A DNA stretch of 64,000 nucleotides from Flavobacterium sediminilitoris. Lineage in GTDB: Bacteria; Bacteroidota; Bacteroidia; Flavobacteriales; Flavobacteriaceae. This document shows positions 25,382-35,991 of the stretch, piece after piece. Position 1 is the stretch's first letter, and every line of letters begins with the position of its first letter. The notes under the pieces are model-generated. The model saw only the letters and a list, made by a program, of their open reading frames with translations, was not told the origin of the DNA and ran no database searches. The position numbers were made by a program, and so were the translations under genes. The DNA lies in NCBI RefSeq assembly GCF_023008245.1, contig NZ_CP090145.1, forward strand, positions 930,001 through 994,000, written 5' to 3'.

Positions 25382-27666
25382 TATCTAACAATCATTATTT
25401 TCTTAACAGTAGAATCTAATCCATCTTGTGAAGCTACAAAAACCATATACACTCCTGAAGAAACCTTGTAACTACCAAAAGCTTTTGTATCCCATTCTAT
25501 TGTACCGCCAGCAGATGTTGTTTCATATACTAAATTCCCTTCAATGTCAGTAATTTTAACATTTGCTTTATCAGTAAGTCCTGCAATTTTTACAGTTCCT
25601 GAGAACTCAGGCCTTACAGGATTTGGATAAACATAAACATTTGCTAAATCATCACTAGATTTCGTTGCTATCCCTAAAAATGAAACCATTCCTTTATCAG
25701 TCACAAAAAACACCTCCCCTGTTATTTCATCAATCTCTATATCATTTACATTATCACTTGGCAAAGGAGAATTATTTGTTGTAAATCTATAAATTGTTTG
25801 TTGCCCATTTGAAGAAACTAAAAAAACACCTCCATCAGCTATAGAAACCCATTTCCGATTAGCTCCATCAACCCTAATATCCAAAATAGTTTGCTGATAA
25901 AATAGTTCTTGGGCTAAATCTCCTTCCTGAATAATAATTGAAGAAGTTACTATCTCATTTTCTGAAACAAATTGATCTACATTAGACAAAACTCTAAGCC
26001 CTTTAAACGTCCCAATCCATAATTGATTTCGATTATCTAATGCCACACACCTAACATCATTATCTGGCAAATTTCCATTTTCTGAATTAACAACTATTAC
26101 TTTATTATTATAGTTTTCATTAAATCCAATAAGTCCGCTATATATAGAAGACAACCATTTAGTATTATTTTTATCTATCGCAAGTGATCCATAGCTATTA
26201 CCATTCGTATTTTCTACAACATTACTAATATCATAAGATTGCCATTGACCGCTAGCTCGTAAAACTTTTATAGGCTTATTTACAAGAGAATTTGTTACCC
26301 ATAAGTTTCCGCTTTTATCAAAGGTAGGACTATTAATCCTAATATCCACATAAGAAGGGTTTGGTGGAGATAAAATCAATGATTCTAATCCATTTATTCC
26401 TGTATTTGTATTATTAAAAAGTGACACTTCATCTCCTTCAATTTTTAATAACCCTGAAAAATATGAAGATGCATAAACTTGATTTTGATTATTCGGATTT
26501 ATTGTAACATCAGAAATAGATTTAGCTTGATGTAAATCATTATATAGAATATTTTCCCATCCGTTATTTAATGAAAATTTACTAATTGGTAATTGATCTA
26601 ACGGGTAAGGATTATAAGTCCTTGTGTAATCCCCATACACTGCCCATAAAAAATTTGCTGCTTTTTTAACTCTAAAAATATAATTCCTTACAGGTCCGTC
26701 TGGAGAAATATTTTCAAAAACAGTTGGGTTTGAAAGAAACGTTTGAAATAATCCGTTTTTATCTGTTCCAATATACAACTGATCATCTACTACATTTGCT
26801 GCAGAAAAAGAAACATTAAGACCTGGAATTGAAGTAACATGAGCTATTTGATTAAACTGATCATCTAAGACAAAAATATTGTTTTGAGTAGTTACTATCA
26901 ATTCGTTTCCATTTGTTTTTATCTTCTTCCCAAACTGATTTTGATTTAAAATTTGCTGAAACGAACCATTATATTGATACGTTATATTATTTGTATTCAT
27001 TGCAACAATTTTGTTATTTAACGTTACAATTCCTAGCCAATATCCAGCATCAAAAGTTTGCCATTGATTAAAATCATATAAAAAAGGATTCGACAAATTT
27101 CCTTTTCTTATTCCATATTGTCTAGTCACTGCATATATTTCATTATTTAAAACAGTAGTCTGCAACACTTCTGTTTCTTCTCCAGATGTTCCTATAAAAT
27201 AAGTCACTATAAACTCATTTGTCATAACATCTAGCACTGAAACTCCATAATCCGTTGCAATAAATATTTTACCCTCATATTCGTAAAAATCATTTATTTT
27301 TTTCTTATTTGGTGGCACCGGAACTTCCTCTATAATATCGACTTTAGTAATTATACTTCCATCATCATTTGCTATAACTATTAAACCGTTACTATTTCCC
27401 GCTATTGTTTTATTATATAATTCCGAATAATGGATTGCAGTAATAGATTCTGGTTTAAACCCATTAATTGAATTTAATATATTAACATCTTGCTGAGTAT
27501 TCTCTTTATTAAAAATACTATTTTCTGTTGCAGCAAATACTTTAGTAGTAGAAACTTCGACATCAACAATTTCATTATATGAAAAATATCCTTTCCAAAG
27601 AAGATTTCCTTGCGCTATAATCAACTGACTAATGAAGAATAATATGAAAACTATTTTTAATCTCAT
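25381..27666 (-). CDS. porZ: PorZ-like T9SS beta-propeller protein with C-terminal sorting domain
   Basis: 761-residue exported protein with signal peptide (MRLKIVFILFFISQLIIAQ). Two propellers of the two-component-regulator type fill residues about 30-670 (repeats such as IFIATDYGVSVLD, QLWIGTFKGLRVL, GEVFFVTDKGMVSF). The last 85 residues are a type A T9SS sorting domain (VYPNPVRPEFSGTVKI, SSGVYMVFVAS, VKKIMIVR). PorZ sits on the cell surface with the T9SS sortase PorU and presents A-LPS. The gene is upstream of recO, as in other Flavobacteriaceae. A TATATTTG -7 box lies at 27684-27691 on the minus strand. Confidence 0.82.
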   Translation of the reverse strand: MRLKIVFILFFISQLIIAQGNLLWKGYFSYNEIVDVEVSTTKVFAATENSIFNKENTQQDVNILNSINGFKPESITAIHYSELYNKTIAGNSNGLIVIANDDGSIITKVDIIEEVPVPPNKKKINDFYEYEGKIFIATDYGVSVLDVMTNEFIVTYFIGTSGEETEVLQTTVLNNEIYAVTRQYGIRKGNLSNPFLYDFNQWQTFDAGYWLGIVTLNNKIVAMNTNNITYQYNGSFQQILNQNQFGKKIKTNGNELIVTTQNNIFVLDDQFNQIAHVTSIPGLNVSFSAANVVDDQLYIGTDKNGLFQTFLSNPTVFENISPDGPVRNYIFRVKKAANFLWAVYGDYTRTYNPYPLDQLPISKFSLNNGWENILYNDLHQAKSISDVTINPNNQNQVYASSYFSGLLKIEGDEVSLFNNTNTGINGLESLILSPPNPSYVDIRINSPTFDKSGNLWVTNSLVNKPIKVLRASGQWQSYDISNVVENTNGNSYGSLAIDKNNTKWLSSIYSGLIGFNENYNNKVIVVNSENGNLPDNDVRCVALDNRNQLWIGTFKGLRVLSNVDQFVSENEIVTSSIIIQEGDLAQELFYQQTILDIRVDGANRKWVSIADGGVFLVSSNGQQTIYRFTTNNSPLPSDNVNDIEIDEITGEVFFVTDKGMVSFLGIATKSSDDLANVYVYPNPVRPEFSGTVKIAGLTDKANVKITDIEGNLVYETTSAGGTIEWDTKAFGSYKVSSGVYMVFVASQDGLDSTVKKIMIVR

Positions 27667-27683
27667 CTATCTTTTTATTTATA

Positions 27684-27691
27684 CAAATATA
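27684..27691 (-). promoter_or_regulatory. -7 promoter box for porZ-recO
   Basis: TATATTTG on the minus strand, 17 bases from the ATG at 27666. Confidence 0.55.
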
Positions 27692-27730
27692 CTATAAACG
27701 TTTAAAATTTAATTTAGGTATAATTTCACA

Positions 27731-27766
27731 AAAAAAGGCTTACAAAATTGTAAGCCTTTTTTTGTT
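27731..27766. terminator. Terminator after gdhA
   Basis: AAAAAAGGCTTACA and TGTAAGCCTTTTTTT form a long stem around AAAT. It lies between the stop of gdhA and the porZ promoter. Confidence 0.85.
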
Positions 27767-27780
27767 TTATTTTAAAAAGA

Positions 27781-29136
<1,356 letters not shown>

Positions 29137-29161
29137 TTAATTACACTTTCATTTTACTTAA

Positions 29162-29175
29162 TGAAAACGTTTTCG
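29162..29175. promoter_or_regulatory. LacI-type palindrome in the gdhA leader
   Basis: TGAAAACGTTTTCG contains a perfect 12-bp palindrome GAAAACGTTTTC with the central CG typical of LacI-family operators. It lies between the -7 box (29187-29194, TATATTTG on minus) and the ATG at 29124. Confidence 0.4.
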
Positions 29176-29186
29176 TTTTTGCGCAA

Positions 29187-29194
29187 CAAATATA
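29187..29194 (-). promoter_or_regulatory. -7 promoter box of gdhA
   Basis: TATATTTG on the minus strand, 62 bases from the start codon, which leaves room for the palindrome in the leader. Confidence 0.55.
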
Positions 29195-29308
29195 CATTTT
29201 ATTAAATCACCTGCCTTTTTTTTGAATAAAAAAATATGCCAATTAACTTGTTTTCACTTTTTTTTAACTAAAAAAATAAAAAAAATTTCACAGTGCAATT
29301 AGTTTTTA

Positions 29309-29316
29309 TATATTTG
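29309..29316 (+). promoter_or_regulatory. -7 promoter box of the barrel protein
   Basis: TATATTTG on the plus strand, 24 bases before the ATG at 29341. Confidence 0.55.
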
Positions 29317-29340
29317 TCCTAGTAATGAAACTCTTTAAAG

Positions 29341-30120
29341 ATGTCTAAAATAATTAAGCACCTACTTTTTTTAAGTATTATTGCGCCATTCACATCAAAT
29401 GCACAGCGCGGTTTTTCTCACGAAATTGGAGCTTTTGTAGGTGGTGTTGCCTTTCAGTCAGATTTTGGTGTTAGAAATGATTTTGACACTAATAAAGGAA
29501 ACACAGGTTTTGCTATAGGTCTTGTACATTATCTTAATTTCTCTTATGGTGCAGAATGTAACTGTTACACTCCTGACTCTTATTTTAATGATCATTTCAA
29601 ATTACGTTCAGAATTATCATACAATAGCACAAAATTAGAACACTTTGGAAAATGGGCTGAAAAAAATACTCTAGGAGGAATTCAACTAAATGCCATGAAA
29701 GGAGAAGCCAAAGTAACTGATATTGGTATGCAGTTAGAGTACTATCCATGGAGCATTAGAGAATTTACTAGTAGAAAAGGTGGCTGGGCTCCGTTTGTAG
29801 GTCTTGGCGCTCATTTTTCTTTTTTCCAAAATAATACTTATTCAGAATTAGGTCCTTTAGGAACTCCTGAAACTACATATTATAGATATTTACCTGATGG
29901 ATATTCTTCTGAAGGAGGAAATACTTTTTCTGTTGTATCTAGTATAGGTACTCGTTACAAATTAACTGAATTATCAGATTTATTTGTAGAATTAAGGTGG
30001 CAATATTACTTTTCAGATTGGGTTGATGGTTTAAGAAAAAATCCTGATGTATGGCAAGAAAACAAATCTAATGATTGGAATGTTTGGTTAAACTTTGGAT
30101 ATATATATTACTTAGATTAA
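29341..30120 (+). CDS. Outer membrane beta-barrel protein (THC0290_0291-like)
   Basis: 259 residues. The signal peptide MSKIIKHLLFLSIIAPFTSNAQ is followed by a sequence of amphipathic strands (HEIGAFVGGVAFQSDFGV, FAIGLVHYLNFSYG, WAPFVGLGAHFSFF, LFVELRWQYYFSDWVDG) that ends in an aromatic terminal strand (WNVWLNFGYIYYLD), the hallmark of an outer membrane barrel. I recall such proteins beside gdhA in Flavobacteriaceae under the name THC0290_0291 family, but this is from memory. A unique CNCYTPDS segment may hold a disulfide. It is monocistronic, with its own promoter and terminator. Confidence 0.75.
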   Translation: MSKIIKHLLFLSIIAPFTSNAQRGFSHEIGAFVGGVAFQSDFGVRNDFDTNKGNTGFAIGLVHYLNFSYGAECNCYTPDSYFNDHFKLRSELSYNSTKLEHFGKWAEKNTLGGIQLNAMKGEAKVTDIGMQLEYYPWSIREFTSRKGGWAPFVGLGAHFSFFQNNTYSELGPLGTPETTYYRYLPDGYSSEGGNTFSVVSSIGTRYKLTELSDLFVELRWQYYFSDWVDGLRKNPDVWQENKSNDWNVWLNFGYIYYLD

Positions 30121-30144
30121 TTATTATATTATTTAAAACATAAA

Positions 30145-30177
30145 AAAATGCCTCAATATTAAATTGAGGCATTTTCA
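30145..30177. terminator. Bidirectional terminator
   Basis: AAAATGCCTCAAT and ATTGAGGCATTTT pair around ATTAA. It separates two convergent genes. Confidence 0.85.
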
Positions 30178-30194
30178 TTTTTATATACTCACTC

Positions 30195-31340
30195 TTATCT
30201 TAATGCTTGTTCTAAATCAGCTAATAAATCATCTATATCTTCTACTCCAACACTTAAACGAACTAAATCGTCTGTAATTCCGATTTCAGCTCTTTTTTCT
30301 GCTGGTACAGAAGCGTGAGTCATTGTTGTTGGGTGATTTGCCAAAGATTCAACTCCACCAAGAGATTCAGCCAAAGTAAATACTTTAACCTTTTCCAAAA
30401 ATTTCACAGCATCTTCCATTTTTCCAGAATTAAAAGTAAAAGTTACCATTCCTCCAAAACCACCAATCATTTGCTTTTTGGCAATATTATAATGTGGATG
30501 ACTTTCCAAACCTGGATAATAAACTCTTTTAACTGCTGGATGAGTATTCAAATATTGTGCTACTTTTTCACCGTTTTCACAATGACGTTGTACTCTTAAA
30601 TGTAAGGTTTTGATTCCTCTTAACACCAAATAACTGTCCATTGGACCTAAAGTTCCTCCTGTTGCAAATTGAGCAAAATGTAGTTTTTCACCCAATTCTT
30701 TATCTTTAACTATTAAAGCACCAGCAATAACATCACTATGTCCACCTAAATATTTTGTAGCCGAATGCATAACAATATCTGCCCCTAAATCTAATGGTTT
30801 TTGTAAATAAGGTGTTGCAAAAGTATTATCAACTGCAAAAAGGAGGTTGTGTTTTTTAGTAATTTTTGAAATTTCAGCAATATCAGCTAATTTCATTAAT
30901 GGATTTGTAGGAGTTTCAACCCAAACTAATTTTGTGTTTTCATTAATAAGAGATTCTAATTTTTGCAAATCAGTCATATCTACAAAATGGAATTTTATTC
31001 CAAAATCTTGATAAATACGAGCAAACATTCTATAAGTTCCACCATATAAATCATCCATTGCAATAACTTCATCATTTGGCTTAAGCAACTTCATTACAGA
31101 ATCTGTAGCTGCCAAACCAGAAGCAAAAGCCAATCCTCTTGTACCATTTTCTATACTTGCCAAAGCATCTTCTAAGGCCGTTCTTGTTGGGTTTGCTGCT
31201 CTTGAATACTCGTATTCTCCAACAGGTTTTCCAGGACTTGTTTGTGCGTAAGTTGATGTTTGAAAAACAGGTGGCATAACAGAACCTGTTACTTTTTCAT
31301 GATGTTGACCTCCGTGTATAGTTTTTGTATTGAATTTCAT
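30195..31340 (-). CDS. Trans-sulfuration PLP enzyme (cystathionine gamma-synthase type)
   Basis: 381-residue fold-type I PLP enzyme of the Cys/Met metabolism family. It shows YEYSRAANPTRTALEDALASIE, the phosphate-binding FASGLAATDSVM, the PLP-stacking Tyr and Arg in YGGTYRMF, and the Schiff-base lysine in HSATKYLGGHSDVIAG. Members make cystathionine from O-acyl-homoserine (MetB) or cleave it (CGL, MetC-like); sequence alone does not decide between them. The intact EYSR and the GGHSDV context suit the gamma-synthase/gamma-lyase group. Cytosolic and single gene, with a TACCTTTG -7 box at 31360-31367 on the minus strand. Confidence 0.88.
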   Translation of the reverse strand: MKFNTKTIHGGQHHEKVTGSVMPPVFQTSTYAQTSPGKPVGEYEYSRAANPTRTALEDALASIENGTRGLAFASGLAATDSVMKLLKPNDEVIAMDDLYGGTYRMFARIYQDFGIKFHFVDMTDLQKLESLINENTKLVWVETPTNPLMKLADIAEISKITKKHNLLFAVDNTFATPYLQKPLDLGADIVMHSATKYLGGHSDVIAGALIVKDKELGEKLHFAQFATGGTLGPMDSYLVLRGIKTLHLRVQRHCENGEKVAQYLNTHPAVKRVYYPGLESHPHYNIAKKQMIGGFGGMVTFTFNSGKMEDAVKFLEKVKVFTLAESLGGVESLANHPTTMTHASVPAEKRAEIGITDDLVRLSVGVEDIDDLLADLEQALR

Positions 31341-31447
31341 TTTTCTTAATTTTAAGTTACAAAGGTATTAAGTTTAAAGGATTTTTTTTAATTTGCAACA
31401 AAAGTTTAGTGCCAAAATTTTCCTAAAGTTTATTATCCCTTACTTAT

Positions 31448-32140
31448 ATGAAAAAAATTCTTGTTGTAGAAGATGAAGTATCTGTAGTTTCGTTTATTAA
31501 AAAAGGACTCACTGAAGAAGGGTTTGAAATAAGTATCGCTTTTGATGGAAAATCTGGTCTTCAGTTGGCTTTAGACAATAGTTTTGATTTGATTATATTA
31601 GACATCATGTTACCCGAAATAAATGGATTAGATGTATGTAAATTTATTCGTCAGGAAAACCAAGAAGTTCCTATTCTATTTTTAACCGCTCTTGGAACTC
31701 CAGAAAATATCGTTCTAGGCCTAGAAAATGGTGCTGATGATTATTTGGTTAAACCTTTTAAATTTATAGAATTAGTTGCCCGAATTAAATCTTTATTGAG
31801 ACGCTCAAAAGGAAATCCGAAAAAAGATAAAAACAACGATTACACCTATTCTTTTAATGACTTGATTTTAGATGATTATACCAAAAGCGTTACTCGCAAT
31901 GGAGAAGAAATATCGCTAACCTCAACGGAATACAAATTACTTTTTTTCTTTATGAAAAACAAAAACAAAGTATTGTCTAGGTTTGAAATTCTCGAGGCTG
32001 TTTGGGGAATAGATTATAATTTAGGAACAAACGTTGTAGATGTTTATGTCAATTATCTTAGAAAAAAAATTGACACTAATCAAAACGAAAAAATAATCCA
32101 TACAGTTATTGGAATGGGTTATGTTTTAAAAGAAAGCTAA
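31448..32140 (+). CDS. OmpR/PhoB-family response regulator
   Basis: 230 residues: a receiver domain with the acidic pair in VVEDE, phospho-acceptor Asp52 (LIILDIMLPE), the Thr in FLTALG and Lys in YLVKPF, then a winged-helix domain (about 130-228; LTSTEYKLLFFFMKN, NVVDVYVNYLRKKI, TVIGMGYVL). It is phosphorylated by the kinase encoded 19 bases downstream. Related CusR/ArlR-like regulators bind tandem repeats; three TAATCTTA words lie ahead of the operon at 33704 and are the likeliest nearby target. Confidence 0.9.
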   Translation: MKKILVVEDEVSVVSFIKKGLTEEGFEISIAFDGKSGLQLALDNSFDLIILDIMLPEINGLDVCKFIRQENQEVPILFLTALGTPENIVLGLENGADDYLVKPFKFIELVARIKSLLRRSKGNPKKDKNNDYTYSFNDLILDDYTKSVTRNGEEISLTSTEYKLLFFFMKNKNKVLSRFEILEAVWGIDYNLGTNVVDVYVNYLRKKIDTNQNEKIIHTVIGMGYVLKES

Positions 32141-32159
32141 AAACCTTCAAAAAACATCA

Positions 32160-33536
32160 ATGAAAAGACAATCTAAAAATATACTATTATTACTCATTCC
32201 CTTTCTAATAGTAATTTTTCTTTTTAGCATTTTTATATACAATTCAGTATCTAAATATTCAGAAGATTATTTATTTAAATTATTAGAAGCTAGAGCTTTT
32301 AAAGTTGCTAAGGAGCAATTAGACAAGGAGAATGATGAAATCACTAGTGCTGTTTATGATTTGAGCACTGCTGAAAAACTCCCACATCAAAAAGATTTTT
32401 TTATTCCTATTAAAGAAAACAATGATTTCATTAACGAATCAAAGAAGATTGGTATTCCTATTTCTTTTTTTAAAACTGTTGTAGATAAAGGAAATGCCAA
32501 ATTTGTTGATAAAAAATTCTTATACAAAGGCATTCGTTATGAATCAAATGCTGAAAATTTTATCGTAATCACAGCAGCTGAAAATTATTTTGAAATGAAT
32601 CAAGCTCAAAACTTAATTCAAACGTTGCTTTTTGCTATTGGTGCTGCATTTTTACTTTTACTTTATATTTCATTTTATTATTCTAAAAATATTTTTAAAC
32701 CAATAACCATTATTACTGAAAAAGTAAAAGAAATCAGTTCAGAAAATCTTTACTTACGATTGAATGATAATAATACCAATGATGAGTTAAACGAATTAGC
32801 CAGAACATTCAATCAAATGTTAGACAGAATTGAAACTTCATTTGAAACACAAAATAATTTTATCAGCAACGCATCTCATGAACTTAGGACTCCTCTAACA
32901 GCTATTATTGGCGAAGCCGATGTTACGCTTTCAAAGCCAAGAAATCGTGATGAATATATTGAATCCTTAAAAATTATATCGCAAGAAGCCGAAAAATTAG
33001 ATAATAAGACTAAAGCTCTTTTATTTCTAGCCCAAACTGGATTTAATGGAAAGGTTCAAAAATTTGAAAAAATGCGAATTGATGAATTAATTTGGGATGT
33101 AAAAGAAAATCTAGAAACTCTAAATTCCAAAAATAAAATTTTTGTAAATATTGAACTTCTACCTGAAAATCCAATTAAATTAAAAGTCAATGGAAATAAA
33201 CAATTGCTTCATCTTGCGTTGAGCAACATCATAAGCAATGGTTGTAAATATTCAAATTTTAATACTGTAACCATTTCAATTGGAGCTTCAGATGATTTTA
33301 TTTATATAGTCATTAAAGATACTGGAATAGGTATTCCAATGAACGAAATAAAATACATTTACGATCCATTTTTCAGAGCTTCCAATACCAAAAACTACGA
33401 AGGATATGGAATTGGTCTTCCTTTATCACGAAACATCATACGAATGCACAAGGGAAAATTGATTGTAAACTCCATTGAGAATGAAGGCACTACAGTTCAA
33501 ATAACATTACCTACATGGCAATCACTTGGACTTTAA
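32160..33536 (+). CDS. Sensor histidine kinase
   Basis: 458 residues. Two membrane helices (about 9-29 and 155-175) enclose a sensor region outside the inner membrane; a HAMP segment (about 176-230) follows. HisKA has the phospho-acceptor in ISNASHELRTPLTAI, and HATPase_c shows LSNIISNGCKYS (N box), IVIKDTGIGIP (G1), DPFFRASNTKNYEGYGIGLPLS (F and G2; not all listed). It pairs with the regulator upstream. The ligand is not evident; no metal-binding cluster is seen in the sensor region. Confidence 0.9.
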   Translation: MKRQSKNILLLLIPFLIVIFLFSIFIYNSVSKYSEDYLFKLLEARAFKVAKEQLDKENDEITSAVYDLSTAEKLPHQKDFFIPIKENNDFINESKKIGIPISFFKTVVDKGNAKFVDKKFLYKGIRYESNAENFIVITAAENYFEMNQAQNLIQTLLFAIGAAFLLLLYISFYYSKNIFKPITIITEKVKEISSENLYLRLNDNNTNDELNELARTFNQMLDRIETSFETQNNFISNASHELRTPLTAIIGEADVTLSKPRNRDEYIESLKIISQEAEKLDNKTKALLFLAQTGFNGKVQKFEKMRIDELIWDVKENLETLNSKNKIFVNIELLPENPIKLKVNGNKQLLHLALSNIISNGCKYSNFNTVTISIGASDDFIYIVIKDTGIGIPMNEIKYIYDPFFRASNTKNYEGYGIGLPLSRNIIRMHKGKLIVNSIENEGTTVQITLPTWQSLGL

Positions 33537-33558
33537 AAAACATAATTTCAGAAAAAAT

Positions 33559-33638
33559 TAAGATTATTAACTAAATTTTATATTTTTCTAATTCTATTCT
33601 AATCTTAACATCTATATTTTAATTACATTCTAATCTTA
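33559..33638 (+). promoter_or_regulatory. Tandem TAATCTTA sites, candidate response-regulator operator
   Basis: ATTCTAATCTTA occurs at 33596-33607 and again at 33627-33638, exactly 31 bases apart, about three helical turns. An inverted TAAGATTA is at 33559-33566. The array is just upstream of the -7 box TAAATTTG at 33667-33674. Confidence 0.5.
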
Positions 33639-33666
33639 CCTTAAAACGGCTCTAACTTCGTACTTC

Positions 33667-33674
33667 TAAATTTG
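33667..33674 (+). promoter_or_regulatory. -7 promoter box of the USP-like operon
   Basis: TAAATTTG, 29 bases before the ATG at 33704. Confidence 0.55.
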
Positions 33675-33703
33675 CAATATAAATTATTAACAACTTAGAA
33701 GTT

Positions 33704-34198
33704 ATGAAAAAGACAATTTTAATTCCAACAGATTTTACAGTTCAATCACTAAATATTTTAAAATCAATTTTAAGTTCAAATCCATCAAATAATACATATA
33801 ATATTATTCTTTTACATGGATTTAATTTAAGTGATTCAATTACGGATTTACTTTTCTTTTCTAAATTCCAACAGATAAATTCATTGTCTTCACCAGAATT
33901 TAAAGAAGCTTGTGAAGTGATTAAAAACAAATTTGCATCTCAAATAAATTCAATGACTATGGATTTATTTACAGGCTACACTATTTCTTCATTTAATAAT
34001 TATATCGAAATAAATAAAATTGATGAAATTATTATGTCAGATATAGAGCCATCATTTAGTCATAAAAGCAGTTTCAATTTGTCGCGTTTTGTAAAAAAAT
34101 GCAAAATGAGCCCTATTACAGTTAATTCTTCTATTAATGCAATTTCTCCTGAAAAAGGGAAAGTAGCAGAAGTATTTAGTCAGGTTTCTATTGGATAA
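33704..34198 (+). CDS. Universal-stress-protein-like protein
   Basis: 164 residues. The first strand and loop KKTILIPTDFTVQSLNIL match the start of UspA domains (ILVPTDFS). A second strand NIILLHGFN fits the fold, but the ATP-binding G-x2-G-x9-G(S/T) motif near the C-terminus is absent, so nucleotide binding is doubtful. The C-terminus (AISPEKGKVAEVF) is unlike USP. It leads a three-gene unit with the lipocalin-like and YoaK genes, directly after the two-component pair and its probable operator. Confidence 0.55.
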   Translation: MKKTILIPTDFTVQSLNILKSILSSNPSNNTYNIILLHGFNLSDSITDLLFFSKFQQINSLSSPEFKEACEVIKNKFASQINSMTMDLFTGYTISSFNNYIEINKIDEIIMSDIEPSFSHKSSFNLSRFVKKCKMSPITVNSSINAISPEKGKVAEVFSQVSIG

Positions 34199-34216
34199 CC
34201 CAAAAAAATAAAAATC

Positions 34217-34678
34217 ATGAAACTTGTATATAAATATTTAGCCTTTTTTAGCGTAGGTTTTATGTTGTTTTTGGCATTAATAAGTGTGGCTAAAAGTCCA
34301 GAAAAAATTATTGAAGGAAAATGGGAAGAATTAATTTGGGAATATGAAAAAGTAGATACAAATGAACATTCGAATTATAGTTTCAATAGCATTTCAAATT
34401 ATGTAAAAAACATGATTAGTGAAAATCTAGTAATACATCAGGCAGAACAATGGAAATTTTTTCCAAACGGAAAATTAATTCTCGAAGGAAACGGTTATTC
34501 AAAACAAGTTTCTTGGTGTATGAAAGGTAGAGGAAATATTTTAGAGATTAAATATGACAATCAAAATGTAGAACACTATAATGTAACTGAACTTTCAAAA
34601 GACAAAATGATTTTAAATTTTGATACCGATGTTCATGCTCGAGGAATTGCTCGATTAACATTTAAAAAAATAAAATAA
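34217..34678 (+). CDS. Lipocalin-like envelope protein
   Basis: 153 residues with an N-terminal hydrophobic helix (YLAFFSVGFMLFLALISVA) that acts as signal anchor or uncleaved signal. The remainder has the Bacteroidota lipocalin-like pattern: IIEGKWEEL near the start, WKFFPNGKLILEG in the middle and a late strand MILNFDTDVH. The ligand is unknown. It lies 18 bases after the USP-like gene and one base before yoaK, so it belongs to the same transcript. Confidence 0.5.
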   Translation: MKLVYKYLAFFSVGFMLFLALISVAKSPEKIIEGKWEELIWEYEKVDTNEHSNYSFNSISNYVKNMISENLVIHQAEQWKFFPNGKLILEGNGYSKQVSWCMKGRGNILEIKYDNQNVEHYNVTELSKDKMILNFDTDVHARGIARLTFKKIK

Positions 34679-34679
34679 A

Positions 34680-35438
34680 ATGCTTAGGAAATACAGTAAC
34701 AGTAGATCACTTTCTGATAACATAAAACTAGGGACATTAACTGCTTTTACAGCTGGAATGGTAAATATTGGTTCATTGCTTTTATTTTTTTCATTTTCTT
34801 CAAATGTAACAGGTCATTATGCTATTTTAGCTTCTGAAATTGTAAAAGGCAATTATTATCAAATTGCTGTAGTTTTTTCTTGGGTTTTTCTGTTCTTTTT
34901 TGGAAGTTTTATTTCAAACTTAATCGTCATTCATTACAATCAAAAGAATCCTTACCTTGCTCATTCTCTTCCTTTAATTTTAGAAATAGCTTGTTTGCTT
35001 GCGGTTGGTTTTTATGGAGATTTTTTTTACAAAGAAACACTTACTGAAACTGAATTACTTTTAGCATTAATGCTTTTTGCAATGGGTTTACAAAATGGTT
35101 TAACTGCAAGTATTTCAAATTTTACAGTAAAAACAACTCACTTAACAGGAACAACAACAGATTTAGGGATTCTATTTTCAATGTTCACGAAAAAAGAATA
35201 CAGAGACAACAAAGCCTTAAGAGGAAAAGCTAAATTATTATTTTCAATTGCTAGTTCATACCTTATTGGTGCTGTAATGGCTGGTTTTACCTATATGTCC
35301 TTAAGATTTAAGATGTTCTATGTGGTAAGTATTTTACTTGTAATTATCATTTTTTATGATCTTTATAAGATACGTTTTAAACGTTTTATACATAAAAGAA
35401 AATATGTTAAAATAAATTGGATAACCGTAAAAACTTAA
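34680..35438 (+). CDS. YoaK/DUF1275 membrane protein
   Basis: 252 residues with six predicted membrane helices. DUF1275 features are visible: the opening TLTAFTAGMVNIGSLLLF, the VTGHYA segment, and GLQNGLTASISNFTVKTTHLTGTTTDLG in the second half. The family is widespread but functionally unassigned; it resembles transporters. A charged C-terminal tail (KIRFKRFIHKRKYVK) faces the cytosol. It is last in the three-gene unit that follows the two-component system. Confidence 0.8.
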   Translation: MLRKYSNSRSLSDNIKLGTLTAFTAGMVNIGSLLLFFSFSSNVTGHYAILASEIVKGNYYQIAVVFSWVFLFFFGSFISNLIVIHYNQKNPYLAHSLPLILEIACLLAVGFYGDFFYKETLTETELLLALMLFAMGLQNGLTASISNFTVKTTHLTGTTTDLGILFSMFTKKEYRDNKALRGKAKLLFSIASSYLIGAVMAGFTYMSLRFKMFYVVSILLVIIIFYDLYKIRFKRFIHKRKYVKINWITVKT

Positions 35439-35535
35439 TAACTATTAATATAAGGAAAAGAAGAATCAATTACTTCATAAAAATATGATTTGCTCAAAAT
35501 TCTAAATCTCAATTTAATTAATTTTTTAGAACTTT

Positions 35536-35991
35536 TTATACAAACTTTTTAATTTGCATCATAATTCCAAGATGAATGCCTTCATGATAATTATTAAATT
35601 CAAATGCATTTTGAAGATTTGCTATATGAAATCCTGTTTTGGTTTGATAAGGATTAAAGGTATTAAAAATACCAGCATTAAAATCCAACATTGTTTTTTC
35701 TAAAGTCGAAAACAACATTTTTTTGATTTCTAATACTTCTTCATTTGAAACAAATTCTTGAGGTTTTGTACCATTCTGATACTTTTCAATCATTTGCTGA
35801 GAAATATTTACTGGCAATCCAGATAGTGTATAAACTAATTTTTGCTGAGAAACTATAACATGAGCAATATTCCATATTAAATTATTACTAAATCCTTCAG
35901 GAACTTTATTTAATTGTTCTAGTGAATATGTGTCTAAGAAATTTAAATAAATTCTTCTGCTTGTATCCCAAATTTGAAAAGTTGTCTCCAT
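35536..35991 (-). CDS. DinB-family protein
   Basis: 151 residues, four-helix bundle. Metal-ligand histidines of the DinB/YfiT fold are visible: WNIAHVIVSQQ in helix 2 and NNYHEGIHLGIMMQ in helix 4. Family members include thiol S-transferases that use bacillithiol or mycothiol, which Bacteroidota can make, but many members are uncharacterised. It is a single minus-strand gene that ends just after the YoaK gene. No strong promoter consensus was seen upstream. Confidence 0.7.
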   Translation of the reverse strand: METTFQIWDTSRRIYLNFLDTYSLEQLNKVPEGFSNNLIWNIAHVIVSQQKLVYTLSGLPVNISQQMIEKYQNGTKPQEFVSNEEVLEIKKMLFSTLEKTMLDFNAGIFNTFNPYQTKTGFHIANLQNAFEFNNYHEGIHLGIMMQIKKFV

